From: CALINF01 sp039980455
GTDB taxonomy: Bacteria > Pseudomonadota > Gammaproteobacteria > Pseudomonadales > Halieaceae
Length of the DNA stretch: 64,000 nucleotides
NCBI GenBank assembly: GCA_039980455.1
Contig: JBDXCG010000003.1
Span: forward strand, 1 to 64,000
Direction: 5' to 3'
Both the position numbers and the translations under genes were made by a program. Of the stretch, positions 53,169 to 62,307 are shown piece by piece. Positions within the stretch are counted from its first letter, which is position 1. Each line of letters opens with the position of its first letter. The notes below the pieces were generated by a model that saw only the letters and a list, made by a program, of their open reading frames with translations, searched no databases and had not been told where the DNA came from.

Positions 53169-54394
53169 TGTTCGTAAAGCTCCGCGATACTGGTGGCTAG
53201 TAGTTCGTGCTGCTGCTCGCGCTGACAGCCCAGCAGGGTATAGGCATTTTGTTGCCAGGGTAATTGGTGATCAATATCCTGGCTGCCAAGAGGTAGTTCC
53301 TCATTGATCCATTCTTTAAGCTGCCAAAACGAGATGGTATTCAAGTCACGGCTCAGTACGTAGTTGCCTTTCTGATCTTGTGTAATCAGCTTTTTGTCGA
53401 TAAAGCGATCGCGCAGTAATCGCCAGGTTTCGCTATCCAGGGCTTTGATAACCTCCTGCTTGCCGTTCAACAGCTCGATCTCACGCACAGACTTGCCCAC
53501 TTTTTGTCGCTGCCAGAACAAGTACAGTACATCGAGTGCTTTGAGTACTGTTGGTCTAAAAGCCTGTTCATGAGATTGAAAAGCTGAAAGGCTGTGCACC
53601 AATATTCCCCCCATCAGTACGATGATCCACGACAAATAGATCCATAGCAGAAATAGTGGCACTGCGGCGAAGGCGCCGTAGATAAACGTGTAATTGGATC
53701 CAACCACCAGGTCTGTGAACAGCGCACGGGCAGTATTGAACGACAGCGCGGCGATGAAGCCACCAAAGAGTGCGTGGGGGAACGGCACTCGGCAGTTGGG
53801 CACGGCAACGTAGATCAATGTAAAGCCCGCTGCGCTGAGTGCAAGCGGTGATAGCGTCAGCAATGCCGAGCCAGCACCCAGCACGTCGAGGTCCTCAAAC
53901 ATTACGGCGAATGATGACAGGTAGGTGCTAATCGCCAATGCAAGGCCAATGGTCATTGGCGCCAGGCTCAGCACCGCCCAGTACAGCAGAAAACTTGAAA
54001 CCGGACCGCGGTTCTCTCCTGTTCGCCAGATGTGATTGAAAGACTTTTCGATGTTCCTCAACATCAGGATGGCGGTTGCCACAAGAAAACCAATACCAAC
54101 GCCGGTGAGGTTTTTAGCCTGGCGAGAAAAGTCGTTGAGGTATTGCTCTATTTCCGACGAAGTATCAGGCATGAGGTGGGTAAACAGGAGGTCCTGAATC
54201 TCACCTTCCAGGCCCTTAAAGGCTGGAATTGCAGATGCCATGGCATAAAACACGGTTAGCAATGGCACGAGGGCAAACAGGCTCATGTAGGTGAGCGCAG
54301 CAGCATTTTCTGAGCAGCGGTCCTCGCCAAAGCGCTGATAGAGGTAAACCAGTCTATGCCAAAGCAGCTTGCTGTACTGTTGTATCTTTTCCAT
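53165..54394 (-). CDS. yihY: YihY/BrkB-family inner membrane protein
   Basis: About 409 residues from ATG 54394; ATG 54403 is also possible, and neither has a good Shine-Dalgarno. Six membrane helices: AAALTYMSLFALVPLLTVFYAM at the start, FLVATAILMLRNIEKSFNHIWR, and FGGFIAALSFNTARALF are family signatures. After about residue 280 there is a soluble region that looks like a winged-helix end (LLRDRFIDKKLITQDQKGNYVLSR). The old name ribonuclease BN for this family is a misassignment. Function unproven; first gene of a two-gene unit with the thioredoxin-like lipoprotein. Confidence 0.88.
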   Translation of the reverse strand: MEKIQQYSKLLWHRLVYLYQRFGEDRCSENAAALTYMSLFALVPLLTVFYAMASAIPAFKGLEGEIQDLLFTHLMPDTSSEIEQYLNDFSRQAKNLTGVGIGFLVATAILMLRNIEKSFNHIWRTGENRGPVSSFLLYWAVLSLAPMTIGLALAISTYLSSFAVMFEDLDVLGAGSALLTLSPLALSAAGFTLIYVAVPNCRVPFPHALFGGFIAALSFNTARALFTDLVVGSNYTFIYGAFAAVPLFLLWIYLSWIIVLMGGILVHSLSAFQSHEQAFRPTVLKALDVLYLFWQRQKVGKSVREIELLNGKQEVIKALDSETWRLLRDRFIDKKLITQDQKGNYVLSRDLNTISFWQLKEWINEELPLGSQDIDHQLPWQQNAYTLLGCQREQQHELLATSIAELYEQ

Positions 54395-54432
54395 GGATCG
54401 CATTATTACACGAATCAATTGACCCGCGTACG

Positions 54433-54460
54433 CTGGCAACGCCCTGCGGTTTGCTATAAT
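54433..54460 (+). promoter_or_regulatory. Extended -10 promoter for the arsC-like/wrbA run
   Basis: CTGGCA (54433-54438), a 16-base spacer, and a perfect TATAAT (54455-54460) preceded by TGC, forming an extended -10 (TGnTATAAT). The ATG of the arsC-like gene lies 33 bases after it. This is the best-looking promoter in the window and probably drives the four-gene run to 57672. Confidence 0.65.
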
Positions 54461-54492
54461 GCCCCGCGCCGTACCTACTAGGAAACCTGCAC

Positions 54493-54843
54493 ATGAGCCA
54501 GTTCACCATCTATCACAATCCTCGTTGCTCCAAGTCGCGGAACACGCTGTCCTTGTTGAGGGAGAAGGGTGTTGAGCCGGAAATTGTTTTGTACCTGGAG
54601 GCGCCTCTTACTGCCCCCGAGATCAAAGGTTTGATTGCCAAGCTGCACATCGATGCGTCCGAGCTGGTGCGGCGTGGTGAGGCGGAATACCAAGAGGCAG
54701 GTCTGGGCAAAGAATCGAGCGAAGAAGATTACATCGCTGCGATGGCAGCGCACCCTCGCTTGATCGAAAGACCTGTCGTCGTGTGCGGCGCGAAGGCCGT
54801 GCTGGGACGTCCCCCCGAAAATGTATTGGATCTATTATCCTGA
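54493..54843 (+). CDS. ArsC-family reductase (glutaredoxin-type, ArsC/YfgD-like)
   Basis: 116 residues. The N-terminal active site is HNPRCSKSRNTL with Cys12, and the C-terminal RPVVV-x-GAKAVLGRPP loop carries the oxyanion-binding Arg. Such proteins reduce arsenate with glutathione/glutaredoxin, but many chromosomal YfgD-like copies have no shown arsenate role. There is no arsenic operon (arsB, arsR) nearby, so detoxification is not supported by context. Its stop overlaps the wrbA start (TGATG). Confidence 0.88.
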   Translation: MSQFTIYHNPRCSKSRNTLSLLREKGVEPEIVLYLEAPLTAPEIKGLIAKLHIDASELVRRGEAEYQEAGLGKESSEEDYIAAMAAHPRLIERPVVVCGAKAVLGRPPENVLDLLS

Positions 54844-55439
54844 TGTCCACGACGCCCTATATTCTCGTTCTTTACTATTCACGTGCTGGGGCTACCGCGG
54901 AGATGGCGCGACAGGTGGCCCGTGGTGTCGAATTGGTCGATGGTATGTCGGCTCGCTTGCGGACCGTTCCTGCGGTGTCTACTGTCGCGGAGCAAATGGA
55001 GCCGGATGTTCCGGATGATGGGCCGCTCTATTGCGATATGGATGACCTGCGCGACTGCGCTGGCCTCGCGCTGGGTAGCCCCACGCGGTTTGGCAATATG
55101 GCTGCGCCGCTTAAGTATTTTGTTGATCAGAGTTCTGCGTTGTGGCTTAGCGGCGCGATGATCGACAAGCCTGCCAGTGTGTTTACGTCCACGTCGAGTC
55201 TTCACGGCGGGCAGGAGAGCACCCTGCTAAGCATGATGCTACCCCTGCTTCATCACGGCATGATCATCGCGGGTTTGCCTTACAGTGAGAAGGGTTTGAT
55301 GACCACCGAGGCGGGCGGTACGCCTTATGGCGCTAGCCATTGGGCCGGCGACGATAACGGCAAATCATTGAATGAAACGGAAGCTGCGCTATGTCGGGCG
55401 CTCGGGCAGCGTCTAGCGTCCTTGGCGGTTGTCCGATGA
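54843..55439 (+). CDS. wrbA: WrbA, NAD(P)H:quinone oxidoreductase (flavodoxin-like)
   Basis: 198 residues from ATG 54843; the frame upstream lies inside the arsC-like gene. The flavodoxin-like FMN loop is YYSRAGATAEMARQVARG, followed by SPTRFGNMAAPLKYFVDQSS and the WrbA-specific STSSLHGGQESTLLSMMLPLLHHGMIIAGLPYS. Two-electron quinone reduction limits semiquinone radicals in the cytosol. Coupled to the arsC-like gene by TGATG and to the DUF2069 gene by ATGA. Confidence 0.93.
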   Translation: MSTTPYILVLYYSRAGATAEMARQVARGVELVDGMSARLRTVPAVSTVAEQMEPDVPDDGPLYCDMDDLRDCAGLALGSPTRFGNMAAPLKYFVDQSSALWLSGAMIDKPASVFTSTSSLHGGQESTLLSMMLPLLHHGMIIAGLPYSEKGLMTTEAGGTPYGASHWAGDDNGKSLNETEAALCRALGQRLASLAVVR

Positions 55440-55813
55440 AGGCAGCACCTCGAATCGGCTCGGCAAAAATCTGTTGGCTGCTACTGTGGATGTGTTTGGG
55501 CCTTTTGCTGTGCTTGCAGACCTACGATGGTCTGGTTCGCGCCATGCCCTGGTATTTCATAGTGGGTCTGAAAGTGCTGCCCTTGCTGTTGTTTGTGCCT
55601 GCCATGCTGAAAGACAACATGACCAGTTTCATCTGGCTATGTTTTGTCAGTCTTATGTACTTTATCGTCGCCGTGGAGCGAATCTTCGCCGAGCCAAGTA
55701 GCCCCTTAGCGATCCTGGGCCTGGTCGCGGTTGTAGGCTTATTCCTATCGGCCATGCTGTACGTGCGCAAACGTGGTCCTCAGTTGCGCGCAGGCGCAAC
55801 ACCGCAATCCTGA
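55436..55813 (+). CDS. DUF2069 small membrane protein
   Basis: 125 residues from ATG 55436, overlapping the wrbA stop as ATGA. Four membrane helices (about 10-27, 38-53, 60-78, 88-106) and a short basic tail, the standard DUF2069 form. The ArsC-like/WrbA/DUF2069 order recurs in gammaproteobacteria. Role unknown; possibly an accessory inner membrane protein. Confidence 0.8.
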   Translation: MKAAPRIGSAKICWLLLWMCLGLLLCLQTYDGLVRAMPWYFIVGLKVLPLLLFVPAMLKDNMTSFIWLCFVSLMYFIVAVERIFAEPSSPLAILGLVAVVGLFLSAMLYVRKRGPQLRAGATPQS

Positions 55814-55827
55814 ACTTCGGAGCGAAT

Positions 55828-57672
55828 ATGAGAATTTTTTCAGCATTGGGCGGAATTATCAGGGGGTTGTGGCGGGGCCTGACCTTCCTTCGTGTGGCAG
55901 TACTCAATCTCGTTTTTCTTGCAATTATTGGTGTGGCCTATTTGGCCTATCAGGGAGGTGCGCCAGAATCGCTGCCAGAGCGCTATGCGTTGCTGGTCAA
56001 CCCTGCGGGTCAGATCGTTGATCAAAAGTCTTTTGTCGAGCCCCTTGGCGTACTGCTGTCTGAGCCCACGCCGGAAGAGCGCGAAGTATTGCTGCGTGAC
56101 CTTGTAGATGCCATAGAAATGGCTGCGGAGGATTCGTCGGTATCGGCACTGGTGCTAGAGCTCGATTACTTGGTGGCAGTTGGAATCAGCAAGAGTCAGG
56201 AGATCGGCGAGGCGATAAAAACCTTTAGGGCCAGTGGTAAACCTGTCATTGCAAATGGCGACTACTACACACAGCAGCAGTACTTGATTGCCAGTGAGGC
56301 CGATTCCGTCATCTTGCACCCCATGGGGGCGGTTGGACTGGAGGGCTTTGCCAGCTATCGCAACTATTTCCGCGCCGCACTCGATAAGGCCTACGTAACG
56401 ATGCACGTGTTCAAAGCGGGCGAGCATAAGTCGATGGCAGAACCCTTCTTGCGTGATGATATGTCAGAGGCTGAACGGGAGATCACACAGCGCTGGCTGG
56501 ACGGACTCTGGTCTACCTTTACTAGTTCTGTGGAGGATGAACGAGAGCTTGAAGCAGGGGCTATTGATGGGTATGTCGAGAGCTATGCCCAGGCGCTGAC
56601 AAACACCGGCGGCGATGGCGCGGCGTTAGCGCTGCAGGCTGGGTTGGTTGATCACCTTATGACACGGGGTGAGGCAAATGAATATCTGGTAGAGCAGGTA
56701 GGCGCGCGTGACGATGAGGGATTGTATGAGGCAGTGATGTTCGACGACTATCTTCAATTCAAGCGCCCATTCGAGATGCCTTCGGGAGAGCCCGTGGTTG
56801 CAGTTGTGACCGCTAAGGGCAATATTCTCCCCGGTGAGCAGCCGCCGGGAGATATCGGTGGCGATAGCCTATCTGCCTTGATTCATGAAACCGCGCAGCA
56901 GCCGGGTGTACAGGCTATTGTTCTGCGCATCGATAGTGGAGGCGGCAGTGTGTTTGCCTCAGAAGTGATACGTCAATCGGTGCTGGATGCAAAATCGCAG
57001 GGTCTGCCTGTCGTGGTGTCGATGGGTAGCGTGGCCGCCTCAGGTGGCTACTACATTGCCGCCGATGCTGATCAAATATGGGCCACCCCCACAACGGTAA
57101 CCGGCAGCATCGGCGTGTTTGCGGCTTTCCCCACCTTTGAGCGATTGCTGAATAAGGCAGGAATTGGTACCGATGGAGTCGGCACCACCCCATTGGCGGG
57201 CACGTTACGCGTCGACCGAGCATTAGATCCAGAATTGGCTATCTCATTTAGCGCAGCGGTTGATCATACCTATCGCAGCTTCGTCGATATCGTGGCTAAT
57301 GGTCGAAACATGACGTTCGAGCAAGTTGATGCGATAGCGCAGGGGCGGGTTTGGGGGGCCGAGGATGCACTGGAGAATGGACTGGTCGACGCGCTTGGTG
57401 GTCTGGACGACGCGGTAGAAGCGGCGGCACAGTTGGCAGGATTATCGGCTTATTCGGTCGACTTCAAACAACAGCCGTTGTCGCCACGTGACATGTTGCT
57501 GCAGCAGTTGAACGACTCTTTTGGTAGCGTTGGGCTCGTTGGGCAATCGGCGCCACTGAAAGTGGTGTCGCGTATGCTTGAGCCGCTCAGTCACGCTGCA
57601 GAATTTATTGACAGCCTGCAGGACCCACGCAACCTATATGTTCGCTGCATCAGTTGTGAGGTCGTCCGCTGA
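55828..57672 (+). CDS. sppA: SppA, signal peptide peptidase (67K type)
   Basis: Membrane-anchored serine/lysine peptidase that degrades cleaved signal peptides, facing the periplasm. 614 residues in the long two-domain form. N-terminal anchor 22-43; the catalytic Lys201 in AGEHKSMAEPF is in the first domain and Ser405 in VAASGGYYI in the second, matching the Lys/Ser split of E. coli SppA (K209/S409). GGAG precedes the ATG. Its 3' end overlaps the convergent RND gene by 39 bases. Confidence 0.93.
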   Translation: MRIFSALGGIIRGLWRGLTFLRVAVLNLVFLAIIGVAYLAYQGGAPESLPERYALLVNPAGQIVDQKSFVEPLGVLLSEPTPEEREVLLRDLVDAIEMAAEDSSVSALVLELDYLVAVGISKSQEIGEAIKTFRASGKPVIANGDYYTQQQYLIASEADSVILHPMGAVGLEGFASYRNYFRAALDKAYVTMHVFKAGEHKSMAEPFLRDDMSEAEREITQRWLDGLWSTFTSSVEDERELEAGAIDGYVESYAQALTNTGGDGAALALQAGLVDHLMTRGEANEYLVEQVGARDDEGLYEAVMFDDYLQFKRPFEMPSGEPVVAVVTAKGNILPGEQPPGDIGGDSLSALIHETAQQPGVQAIVLRIDSGGGSVFASEVIRQSVLDAKSQGLPVVVSMGSVAASGGYYIAADADQIWATPTTVTGSIGVFAAFPTFERLLNKAGIGTDGVGTTPLAGTLRVDRALDPELAISFSAAVDHTYRSFVDIVANGRNMTFEQVDAIAQGRVWGAEDALENGLVDALGGLDDAVEAAAQLAGLSAYSVDFKQQPLSPRDMLLQQLNDSFGSVGLVGQSAPLKVVSRMLEPLSHAAEFIDSLQDPRNLYVRCISCEVVR

Positions 57673-60600
57673 GCGTGGGGCGATAGGCTCAAGGTTATCT
57701 GTTGTCTTGCCCAGTATGCGTTGCCAAAGCCGATTGATATCTTCAAGAATGAGGTAGAGGCACGGTACCAGCAGGAGTGTTATCACCGTAGCAAAGACAA
57801 TGCCGAACGCGAGCGAGACAGCCATTGGTACGATGCCCTGTGCCTGGGTGCTCCTCTCCAGCAGCATGGGTGCAAGGCCGAAGAAGGTCGTTAGTGAAGT
57901 GAGCAAAATAGCGCGAAAGCGCCGCTTACCTGCCGCGATGACTGCATCGTAGCGGCGCTGGCCTTGCTGCACCGACTTGTTGATATGGTCCACCAGAATC
58001 AGGCTGTCGTTAACGACTACGCCACTCAACGCGATGACGCCCATGACCGACATAAGACTGATGGGCAAGCCGATCAGCCAGTGTCCGGCAATGGCACCAA
58101 TAATACCAAACGGTATAACGCCCATGATGATTAATGGCTGCAGATAGGATTTGGTAGGAATCGCCAGAAGCGCATAGATACCAAACAGCGCTAGAGAAAA
58201 CCCGATTGCCATACTCCGTGCAAATTTGGCTTCTTCGTTGGACATGCCGGATGTATCGTGGCTCAGCCCCGGGTACTTCAACATCAGCGCAGGAAGAACA
58301 TTCTCTCGAATATCGGACACGACTTCCGAAGGCTCGATCACAGTCTTGTCTACTTCAGCGGTAAGCTCGGCGGCGCGCTGGAAATTGATATGTGTAGCTT
58401 TAATCAAGCCCTGTTTGACCTCCAAGCTGGCAACAGTCTCAAAGGGCAATTCACCCCCGTCAGCGGTGCGGATGTACATATCACTCAGGCTACCGACCGT
58501 CTTTCGATCAGCGGCGGGATAGCGCACCATCACCTTGACCTCGTCAATGCCTCTTTGCACCCGCTGTGCTTCTGCGCCGTAGAATGCATGCCTTACCTGA
58601 TTGCCCAGATCAAATCTGGAAAGCCCCAATGATTCAGCTTCGGGCATAATATCCAGGTGGAATTCATCGGCGGTATCGCTGGCACCATTGCGTACGTCGT
58701 ATACACCTGCGTAGTGGCGCATGGCTTCTTCGAGTTCCTCAGACGCCAGGCGCAGAGTATCGAAATTGGCGTGCATTAAATCAAACGAGATAGAGGGTCC
58801 GAAGCTTGGCCCGCTGTCGCTGGAAATTGAGAATATATCTACACCGTGCAGTGTGCCCACTTGCTCACGCCAGCGTTTCTCGATCTCTGGAATGTTGATA
58901 AAGCGTCTATCCGCCTTTTCCAGCTCAACGAATATTTTGCCGTTGATGCGATCAAATCCATAGGCAGCCACATGTTTTACGAGCGCCTGATCGGTGCCGT
59001 ATTCAACCTTGTACTCCCGTTCCAGTCGGTTCAGCCCCTCAACGATCATCTTCACTGTTTCTTGCGTGCGCGTCTCAGGTGTGCCGTCGGTCATGCGCAG
59101 TTCTACAGATACAAACTCGCCGGGCACCTCGGGCGCAATAACTGTTCTGACCAATCCGCCGGCGATCAGTCCAGCGCTCATAATCAAAAGAGAGAAGAAG
59201 AAAAACAATGTGACATATCGATTGGCGATACATCGTTGCACAAATGGCGTGTAGCGCTCCCTGACAAACGAAGACAGCTTGCGGTTGATGCCTTCCTGAA
59301 GGTGGTCAACCTTAAGTAGTAGTGGGTTGGTGGTGGGCTTGCTGTGCGCCAGGTGAGCCGGAAGAATCCACTTGGACTCAACAAGTGAAAAGCAAAGGCA
59401 GAGGATAACGACCCAGCCGCAGGCCTCTGGGAAAGCCGCGAAAACGCCATCGATAAATAGCGTTGGCAAAAAGGCGATTATGGTTGTGAGTACGCCAAAC
59501 GTTGCCGGCGTAGCGACACGGTGCACGCCATTGACCACGCTGGCGATACTGTGGCCGTGTTTTTCTTGTTCCGAGTAAGCGCTCTCTCCCATGATGATGG
59601 CATCGTCCACGACGATCCCCAGCACCAGGATGAAACCGAAAATACTCACCATGTTCAGGCTGGCATCGATATAGGGTGTGTGAATCAGCGCCATTGCGCC
59701 CAAGAAACAAACGGGTATGCCGAGCATTACCCAGAATGCGAGTTTGATTTCCAGAAAGAGGGCCAGCACGATAAACACCAGCAATGCGCCCAGCGCGAGA
59801 TTGCGCATCATCATGCCGAGGCGATCTTTCAGGTAGTAGGTGATATCCGCCCACACTTCCAAGGTGACTCCCGGTGGTAGAAGCGCTTGTTTTTCTTCTA
59901 CATATTGCCGGGTTGCCGTGGCTGTATCGATAATATCCTGTTTGCCCATGGCATAGACTTCAACGCCCAGTGAGTAAGCGCCGTTGAAAGAGGCGAAGCC
60001 TTCGCTGTCTTCAAACCCGTCTTCCACGTTGGCAATATCGCCCAGCAACAATCGAGTGCCATCTGGCCAGGTTCGTAACACGATAGATTCGAAATCACTC
60101 TGCACATAGGCTTGGCCAACGGTGCGCAACATGATGTCGCCGTTCTCGGTTTTTACCGACCCAGCCGGTAGGTCCAACGAGGAATTGGCGATCGTGCGCG
60201 CAACTTCACCCAGAGTGAGATGATACTCGCGTAATAATGATTCTGAGATCTCTATCCCGATCTCATATTCTCGCGCGCCCACGACATTGGCTGAAGTGAC
60301 TTCAGGCAAGGTCAGTAAGTCTCGGCGCAGCTCGTCTGCCAGTGATTTCATGCTGCGCTCATTCATCGCGCCGGATATCTGTACAGTGATTGCAGGAATC
60401 AGTAGTTCGGGCTGCCGGATTATGGGTTTTTCAGCGCCTTCCGGGAATTGCTGCACAGCATCAATATTGTTTTTTATCTCGTCCATGAGCTTGGCGAGAT
60501 CGGTACCTTCCTGCGGCTCAATGATGATCCGCGTCATTGACTCAAACGCATCCGATTCCACGCGCTTGATAGAGTCAATGTCGTTTATGGCTTCTTCGAT

Positions 60601-60816
60601 CTTGAGGACGATGCCTTGCTCAACCTCTTCGGGTGCGGCACCGGGATAGGCCATCGTGACAATAATGCGATCAATATCCAGGAGCGGGAACATGGCGCGT
60701 TGTAAACTCAGCGCCGAGGCGAGGCCTACAACCATGATCACAATCATTAATAGATTGGCCGCTACGGGGTTATGCGCAAACCAGGCAATAATGCCCTTGT
60801 TCGGATTCTCGCTCAT
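57634..60816 (-). CDS. RND-family efflux transporter, inner membrane subunit
   Basis: 1060 residues with the AcrB-type architecture: two halves, each a first helix plus five-plus helices and large periplasmic loops. Start MSENPNKGIIAWFAHNPVAANLLMI; helix-4 proton-relay region VLGIVVDDAIIMGES; second-half counterpart VIALSGVVVNDSLILVDHINK. It would drive drug, lipid or metal efflux with protons. It is in the unassigned RND branch common in marine gammaproteobacteria, so the substrate is unknown. The upstream adaptor overlaps by four bases (ATGA). No outer membrane channel gene is next to it, so a shared TolC would be needed. Confidence 0.9.
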   Translation of the reverse strand: MSENPNKGIIAWFAHNPVAANLLMIVIMVVGLASALSLQRAMFPLLDIDRIIVTMAYPGAAPEEVEQGIVLKIEEAINDIDSIKRVESDAFESMTRIIIEPQEGTDLAKLMDEIKNNIDAVQQFPEGAEKPIIRQPELLIPAITVQISGAMNERSMKSLADELRRDLLTLPEVTSANVVGAREYEIGIEISESLLREYHLTLGEVARTIANSSLDLPAGSVKTENGDIMLRTVGQAYVQSDFESIVLRTWPDGTRLLLGDIANVEDGFEDSEGFASFNGAYSLGVEVYAMGKQDIIDTATATRQYVEEKQALLPPGVTLEVWADITYYLKDRLGMMMRNLALGALLVFIVLALFLEIKLAFWVMLGIPVCFLGAMALIHTPYIDASLNMVSIFGFILVLGIVVDDAIIMGESAYSEQEKHGHSIASVVNGVHRVATPATFGVLTTIIAFLPTLFIDGVFAAFPEACGWVVILCLCFSLVESKWILPAHLAHSKPTTNPLLLKVDHLQEGINRKLSSFVRERYTPFVQRCIANRYVTLFFFFSLLIMSAGLIAGGLVRTVIAPEVPGEFVSVELRMTDGTPETRTQETVKMIVEGLNRLEREYKVEYGTDQALVKHVAAYGFDRINGKIFVELEKADRRFINIPEIEKRWREQVGTLHGVDIFSISSDSGPSFGPSISFDLMHANFDTLRLASEELEEAMRHYAGVYDVRNGASDTADEFHLDIMPEAESLGLSRFDLGNQVRHAFYGAEAQRVQRGIDEVKVMVRYPAADRKTVGSLSDMYIRTADGGELPFETVASLEVKQGLIKATHINFQRAAELTAEVDKTVIEPSEVVSDIRENVLPALMLKYPGLSHDTSGMSNEEAKFARSMAIGFSLALFGIYALLAIPTKSYLQPLIIMGVIPFGIIGAIAGHWLIGLPISLMSVMGVIALSGVVVNDSLILVDHINKSVQQGQRRYDAVIAAGKRRFRAILLTSLTTFFGLAPMLLERSTQAQGIVPMAVSLAFGIVFATVITLLLVPCLYLILEDINRLWQRILGKTTDNLEPIAPRSADDLTTDAANI

Positions 60817-62174
60817 GGATTACTGGTGGCCAGGCTGGCGTCACTGCCCGTGGCTGTCGGCAGCTCTGGGCTGTCATCGGGTGCAGCTGACTCGGAAGAT
60901 TCCATTGATTCAGAGGGTGCAGGAGTTGCTGATAAATCAGGTGTCTCGGGCTGCTCTGGTACCGCAATCTCGGGCGCATCGCGATCAGAGGTCATCCGCC
61001 GCGATATGATGTCGACCTCGGCACCTTCGAAATTGCTGTCCAGCGCGGTAAGCGATACGAGCTCTCCGCTATCTAAGCCGGCGTTGACGTAGATCTCGTC
61101 GCCGCCCGTACGCAGGATGGTTACAGTCCGATTGCGTAGCCGTTTGTCCTTGTCTATGACCCATATCTGATTGCCGGCTCGCAAGATGTGTCGGGGTAGG
61201 GCGACAAGTTCAGGTATCGCTTTGCCAGTGATATTGGCATTCACGAAAGTACCCATGCGTAATGGTGCTCGCCCCGGATGCTCCAGTGCGTAGGGGTCCT
61301 CGACTCTTGCCACGGTGAACAGGGCACGAGAACGTTCATCGTACACGCCCTCAGTACGATGTAGCGTAGCGTCCCAATGGCGCACTGTTCCCGCCACGTC
61401 CGTATAAAGGTCAATTGGAACCGCTGTGTCGTATCCCTGTACGCCGGGAATATCAAGATAGGGCAGGCGGGTTTGCGGGATGGGCAATCTTACCTCTGCC
61501 AATTCAACGGCGAAGATGTGGGCGAGTTCGCTACCCATATTCACGAATTGTCCCAGGTCGGTATCCTTCTCGCGGATCAGCGCCCGGTAAGGGGCCCTGA
61601 CAATCGTTCGCTCGAGGTTATCGCGCGCCGTATTCAGATCGGCGCGGGCTGCCAGAAGCTGCGCCTCGGCTAGCTCTAGCTGAGGCTTGCGCAGGTAGAG
61701 GTCACGGGCTTCAGGGCTGCGCTGACTGCCTTTTGGCAATTTCTGCCATTCTTTCAAGGCAACCTGTGCGCGGCCTTTTTCCTGAGCCAGACTGGACTCA
61801 GCAGATTCGACCGCAGCTTGTGCGCGTAGCAGGCTGGTTTGGTAATCACGGGGGTCGATTCGCAACAGAATCTCGTCCTGCTCGACAAAGCTGCCTACGT
61901 TAAAATTGGGCGATATTTCAACGACGCGCCCACGCACTTCTGCCTGTAGGGCTGTTTCCCGTAGGGGGGAGACGATTCCCTGTGCCTGCACGGGAATGCG
62001 GATCGTTTCAAGGATGACCTCTGCCGCGTCCACGGTAACAGGCGTGTACTGTGGTTCCTTGATTTCGGTGGGGGGTTTGCTCATATAAAGCAATGTAGTC
62101 ACGGCGACAGCGCCGGCTACCATGATGGCTGAAACTATAGTCTGTCGTTTTGCGCTGGACACGTAAAAGCCCAC
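60813..62174 (-). CDS. RND periplasmic adaptor (membrane fusion protein)
   Basis: 453 residues. N-terminal anchor (about 11-29), then the lipoyl/barrel-sandwich half IRIPVQAQGIVSPLRETALQ, a coiled-coil hairpin (about 115-185, QTSLLRAQAAVESAESSLAQ), the second lipoyl half VRAPYRALIREKDTDLGQFV, and a beta-barrel. Beyond residue ~395 is an unusual acidic Pro/Ser/Glu-rich tail of about 55 residues without domain character. It links the RND pump to an outer-membrane channel. Confidence 0.9.
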   Translation of the reverse strand: MGFYVSSAKRQTIVSAIMVAGAVAVTTLLYMSKPPTEIKEPQYTPVTVDAAEVILETIRIPVQAQGIVSPLRETALQAEVRGRVVEISPNFNVGSFVEQDEILLRIDPRDYQTSLLRAQAAVESAESSLAQEKGRAQVALKEWQKLPKGSQRSPEARDLYLRKPQLELAEAQLLAARADLNTARDNLERTIVRAPYRALIREKDTDLGQFVNMGSELAHIFAVELAEVRLPIPQTRLPYLDIPGVQGYDTAVPIDLYTDVAGTVRHWDATLHRTEGVYDERSRALFTVARVEDPYALEHPGRAPLRMGTFVNANITGKAIPELVALPRHILRAGNQIWVIDKDKRLRNRTVTILRTGGDEIYVNAGLDSGELVSLTALDSNFEGAEVDIISRRMTSDRDAPEIAVPEQPETPDLSATPAPSESMESSESAAPDDSPELPTATGSDASLATSNP

Positions 62175-62237
62175 TTTGCGCCCAGCGCAGCACCGTTAAG
62201 ATGTTGCCTCGATTCGTGCCGGGCGAAATGGAATAAA

Positions 62238-62272
62238 TCGATGCCCGCGTTATAACACAACGCGGGCATCGA
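62238..62272. other. Perfect 14-bp inverted repeat (hairpin) between the adaptor and mscS
   Basis: TCGATGCCCGCGTT (62238-62251) and AACGCGGGCATCGA (62259-62272) flank a 7-base ATAACAC loop. It lies in the gap between the minus-strand mscS gene (ends 62308) and the adaptor (starts 62174), 64 bp before the adaptor ATG. No U-tract is adjacent on the minus strand, so it is an imperfect intrinsic-terminator candidate for mscS, or a large operator for the pump genes. Confidence 0.6.
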
Positions 62273-62307
62273 GAAGTGTGAAAATTTGTTTTCTAGCCGA
62301 TTAAGGG

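Noticed and set aside
53165..54394. Annotation as ribonuclease BN
   Set aside because: The YihY/BrkB family was historically mislabelled; RNase BN is a different (ElaC-type) enzyme and no nuclease motif is present.
54493..54843. Arsenic resistance locus
   Set aside because: Only the ArsC-like reductase is present; no arsB/acr3, arsR or arsH neighbours. It is embedded in a wrbA/DUF2069 run.
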